In this document: positions 48,517 to 50,866 of the stretch, in pieces
Layout: each line of letters begins with the position of its first letter
Numbering within the stretch: the first letter of the stretch is position 1
Assembly: GCF_002632615.1 (NCBI RefSeq)
Contig: NZ_NITZ01000013.1
Span: 69,293 to 120,158 of the forward strand
Direction: 5' to 3'
Origin: Xenorhabdus miraniensis
GTDB lineage: Bacteria; Pseudomonadota; Gammaproteobacteria; Enterobacterales; Enterobacteriaceae
DNA: 50,866 nucleotides
Notes under the pieces: generated by a model
Seen by the model: only the letters and a program-made list of their open reading frames with translations
The model's database searches: none
What the model was told of the DNA's origin: nothing
Translations under genes and position numbers: made by a program

Positions 48517-50805
48517 ATGGCAAATAATAGTCAAAAATTAGAAAAACGCCCAATTACAAGCGTAATCCAACACATTTTAAGAGGCACAGTATCAGGAACA
48601 CTTGTGTTGAGTTCTGCCTTCTCCGGCTCTGCTTACGCGATAGAAAATCCAACGGAACAGAAACCTGAAAAGAAAAGTGAGGTAGTAAAATTACCTTCGC
48701 TTTCCGTTGTAGGAAGTTTACACAACAGCACCAGTGCGGGCAGTTCAGCACTTAAAAAGGAAGATATTGACCGCACTCAGGCTGATAACGTTGCCCAATT
48801 GCTCGATCAGCTTCCCGGTGTTTCGATGTCAGGTTCGCCGCGTCCCGGCGGGCAAACGCTGAACATCTGGGGGATGGGAGATGTAGAAGATGTCAAGGTC
48901 ACACTGGATGATGCGCCAAAAGGATTCGAAAAATATCAGCAGGGTTCCGTCTTTATTGAACCTGAGTTAATCAAACGTGTAGAGGTTGATAAAGGACCAC
49001 ACAATTTACTCAACGGCAATGGTGGGTTTGGTGGATCTGTCAAACTTGTGACAAAAGATGCGAACGATTTGCTGCGCCCTGATGAAGATTGGGGAGGCTT
49101 TATTAAACAGAGCTACCACACAAATGACCGACAGTGGATCAATAGTGGCTCACTGTACGGCAGAGATCCCAATGGCTTTGCGGATGGATTGCTCTATGTG
49201 AGCAAGCGTGATGGACATAATATTAAACTCCCTGATGGCACCCATTTTGAGTATTCGCAAAACAAGCAAACATCCTATTTATTGAAAACCAATTTTTATC
49301 CCAGTGACACACATACTGTAAGTCTGTCCGCTATGCGATCTGAATCAGATGGCTGGCAGCCTTGGGCGGCTAAACGGGGTGAGATGACGGCTCCCTCTGC
49401 CGACGAAGTAAAACAATATGGTTGGAATGGTGCCTGGAAAAGAAAATTGGTCTTTCGTGATCAAATCGATCAGAACTACACTGCCAAATGGAATATCGCA
49501 CCGGAAAATAACCCATGGCTAAACTTGACAATGACCTATGCATATTCCAAAACCAAACAAAACGATAGCCGCCCAGACAACTCTTCCGTTTATTTCAGTA
49601 CGTTAATGGGAAATAAAAGCTGGGTTGATTACACCGATAATCTGATTGATATCAACAATAAAAGCGTATTCTCAACAGGTATGATTGAACATGAATTACT
49701 GATGGGAACCCGTTGGCACAAAAATGAACGTAATGTATTGATATTTGATAAAGGCAAAATAAAGAATAAAAAATACAACTATGGTTATTATCAACCAGGC
49801 TATATGCCTGCTGGTGATCAACTCACTTACAGCTTCTATATGCAAGATTCCCTGAAAATAGGCAGCGTCACCATAACGCCTGGTGTTCGCTATGATCATG
49901 TCAAAAATATGGGTAGAGAAAATAATGCATCCGCATATAACGATAAATCACCAGAAGTCAATCATGACTATAGCAATGTAACCTATACAGGTTGGTCACC
50001 CCATTTAGGCATTATGTGGCAAGCAAATAAAAACCTTTCATTATTTGCAGATATCAGCCATACATGGCGTGCACCAATAGTTGATGAACAATATGAGGTA
50101 CAAGGGATCGGTAGTCTTAGAGGCTCAAGCCGTAATCTTGATGTTGAAAGGATGACAGGGGTGCGCCTCGGTGCAATTCTCGACTTCAATAATGTGATGT
50201 TTGAAGATGATAGCCTGCAAATCCGTACCACCTTATTCCGTAACCGTGGTAAGGATGAGATTTTCAAAAAACGTGGAGTTTATTGTAAAGACCAGGCCGA
50301 TGGTTTAGTCGCGTACTATGACTGTGAAAAACCACAGGAGAACTATCGCAACCTGCCGGGATACACTATTGAAGGGCTGGAGGTAGAAACCTTCTACGAC
50401 AGCCGCACACTATTTGGAAAACTCTCATTCTCTACTCTGCGTGGCCAGCGTGATACTTCTATGCGCGATCCGTGGACAAGACATGAGACCTGGATTGTCG
50501 AAATACCACCAACTTCTGCACATGCCATGTTAGGGTTCAAGATCCCACAATGGCAGATGACAATGGGATGGAAAGGTGACTTTATCCGTAAGCAAGACCG
50601 TTCACCCGTAGATGATGAACCATTGGTTGAAAGTTGGTCACTACCTAAAAGTAAAGGCTACGCCCTGCACGGTCTGTTTGCAAGCTGGCGTCCTTCTTTT
50701 GTAAAAGGATTTGAAGCTCGGGTCACTATCGATAACCTGTTCAACCGTGATTACTATCCGTACTTAGGAGCCTGTAAATTAAATTGTGTATTTGCCTTAA
50801 CTTGA
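48517..50805 (+). CDS. TonB-dependent haem/haemoglobin-type receptor
   Basis: A 762-residue outer membrane receptor of the haemoglobin/transferrin/lactoferrin group (PhuR/HasR-like). A long N-terminal signal region ends near SGSAYA (about 42-47). LPSLSVVGSL is probably the TonB box, and a plug domain follows (LLDQLPGVSMSGSPRPGG, VEVDKGPHNLLNGNGGFGG). In the barrel, SHTWRAPIVDEQYE and SRNLDVERMTG correspond to the FRAP...NPNL signature of haem receptors, the second half being altered. The C-terminus NLFNRDYYPYLG is followed by ACKLNCVFALT, lacking the usual GxGRN segment and final Phe. A good AGGA precedes the ATG and a Fur box lies upstream. Confidence 0.85.
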   Translation: MANNSQKLEKRPITSVIQHILRGTVSGTLVLSSAFSGSAYAIENPTEQKPEKKSEVVKLPSLSVVGSLHNSTSAGSSALKKEDIDRTQADNVAQLLDQLPGVSMSGSPRPGGQTLNIWGMGDVEDVKVTLDDAPKGFEKYQQGSVFIEPELIKRVEVDKGPHNLLNGNGGFGGSVKLVTKDANDLLRPDEDWGGFIKQSYHTNDRQWINSGSLYGRDPNGFADGLLYVSKRDGHNIKLPDGTHFEYSQNKQTSYLLKTNFYPSDTHTVSLSAMRSESDGWQPWAAKRGEMTAPSADEVKQYGWNGAWKRKLVFRDQIDQNYTAKWNIAPENNPWLNLTMTYAYSKTKQNDSRPDNSSVYFSTLMGNKSWVDYTDNLIDINNKSVFSTGMIEHELLMGTRWHKNERNVLIFDKGKIKNKKYNYGYYQPGYMPAGDQLTYSFYMQDSLKIGSVTITPGVRYDHVKNMGRENNASAYNDKSPEVNHDYSNVTYTGWSPHLGIMWQANKNLSLFADISHTWRAPIVDEQYEVQGIGSLRGSSRNLDVERMTGVRLGAILDFNNVMFEDDSLQIRTTLFRNRGKDEIFKKRGVYCKDQADGLVAYYDCEKPQENYRNLPGYTIEGLEVETFYDSRTLFGKLSFSTLRGQRDTSMRDPWTRHETWIVEIPPTSAHAMLGFKIPQWQMTMGWKGDFIRKQDRSPVDDEPLVESWSLPKSKGYALHGLFASWRPSFVKGFEARVTIDNLFNRDYYPYLGACKLNCVFALT

Positions 50806-50839
50806 TATGTTTAATTTATTATCAAAATAAGGTTGATTT

Positions 50840-50866
50840 ATGAACGAAAAACAATTACAGGCTCTG
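50840..50866 (+). CDS. Start of a gene downstream of the receptor (partial)
   Basis: ATG at 50840 with AAGG eight bases upstream opens a frame, MNEKQLQAL, that runs off the window. It starts 34 bp after the receptor stop, so it is probably in the same Fur-controlled operon. A haem-handling protein would fit, but nine residues are too few to identify it. Confidence 0.4.

Overview
The window is a piece of chromosome from an enterobacterium of the Morganellaceae type, most likely Xenorhabdus or Photorhabdus. Nearly every protein has a close, full-length E. coli counterpart (compared from memory), and the blocks of gene order are enterobacterial. The base composition is moderately AT-rich. Two intergenic regions carry remnants of a dispersed repeat of the kind ('CCCAATAGATTTCAAG...CTTGAA') that I associate with those genera. 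The genus is an inference; no search was run.

Layout. 1-272: P1 and P2 promoters of an rRNA operon that is transcribed leftward out of the window. 273-4704 (-): clpB with a heat-shock promoter, pgeF, rluD. 4843-6286 (+): bamD and the ribosome hibernation factor raiA. 6366-10059: the aromatic amino acid block, pheL-pheA (+) facing aroF-tyrA (-), with a phenylalanine attenuator and a TyrR box. 10612-11955 (+): dcuB. 12133-15655 (-): ffh and the rpsP-rimM-trmD-rplS operon. 15898-18037 (+): ypjD-corB. 18543-22291: luxS, the small RNA MicA on the opposite strand, gshA, a cluster of four tRNA-Arg and one tRNA-Ser genes, and csrA. 22539-30563 (-): alaS, recA (recX is absent), pncC, lplT, aas. 30696-36136 (-): aroL, proBA, crl, frsA, gpt. 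Then pepD (+) and dinB (-).

From about 39.1 kb the region is more accessory: an AT-rich MFS exporter, the choline-to-glycine-betaine locus (betT divergent from betIBA) with a recognisable BetI operator, a GNAT acetyltransferase, a repeat-built coiled-coil lipoprotein, and a Fur-boxed haem-type TonB-dependent receptor with an unusual C-terminus. The window ends nine codons into the next gene.

The genes form several coherent units: aromatic biosynthesis (pheA, tyrA, aroF, aroL, at two loci with TyrR-like boxes), SOS response (recA, dinB with LexA boxes), translation (ffh/rpsP operon, alaS, tRNAs, raiA, rluD), envelope (bamD, pgeF, lplT-aas, MicA) and osmoprotection (proBA, bet locus, possibly the LEA-like lipoprotein). 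I did not find a clearly new multi-gene system. The less explained items are the repeat lipoprotein, a 73-bp inverted-repeat element after betA, the variant tRNA-Arg copies, the receptor C-terminus and the AT-rich MFS gene. Composition remarks are by eye; positions and motif matches were read directly from the sequence.
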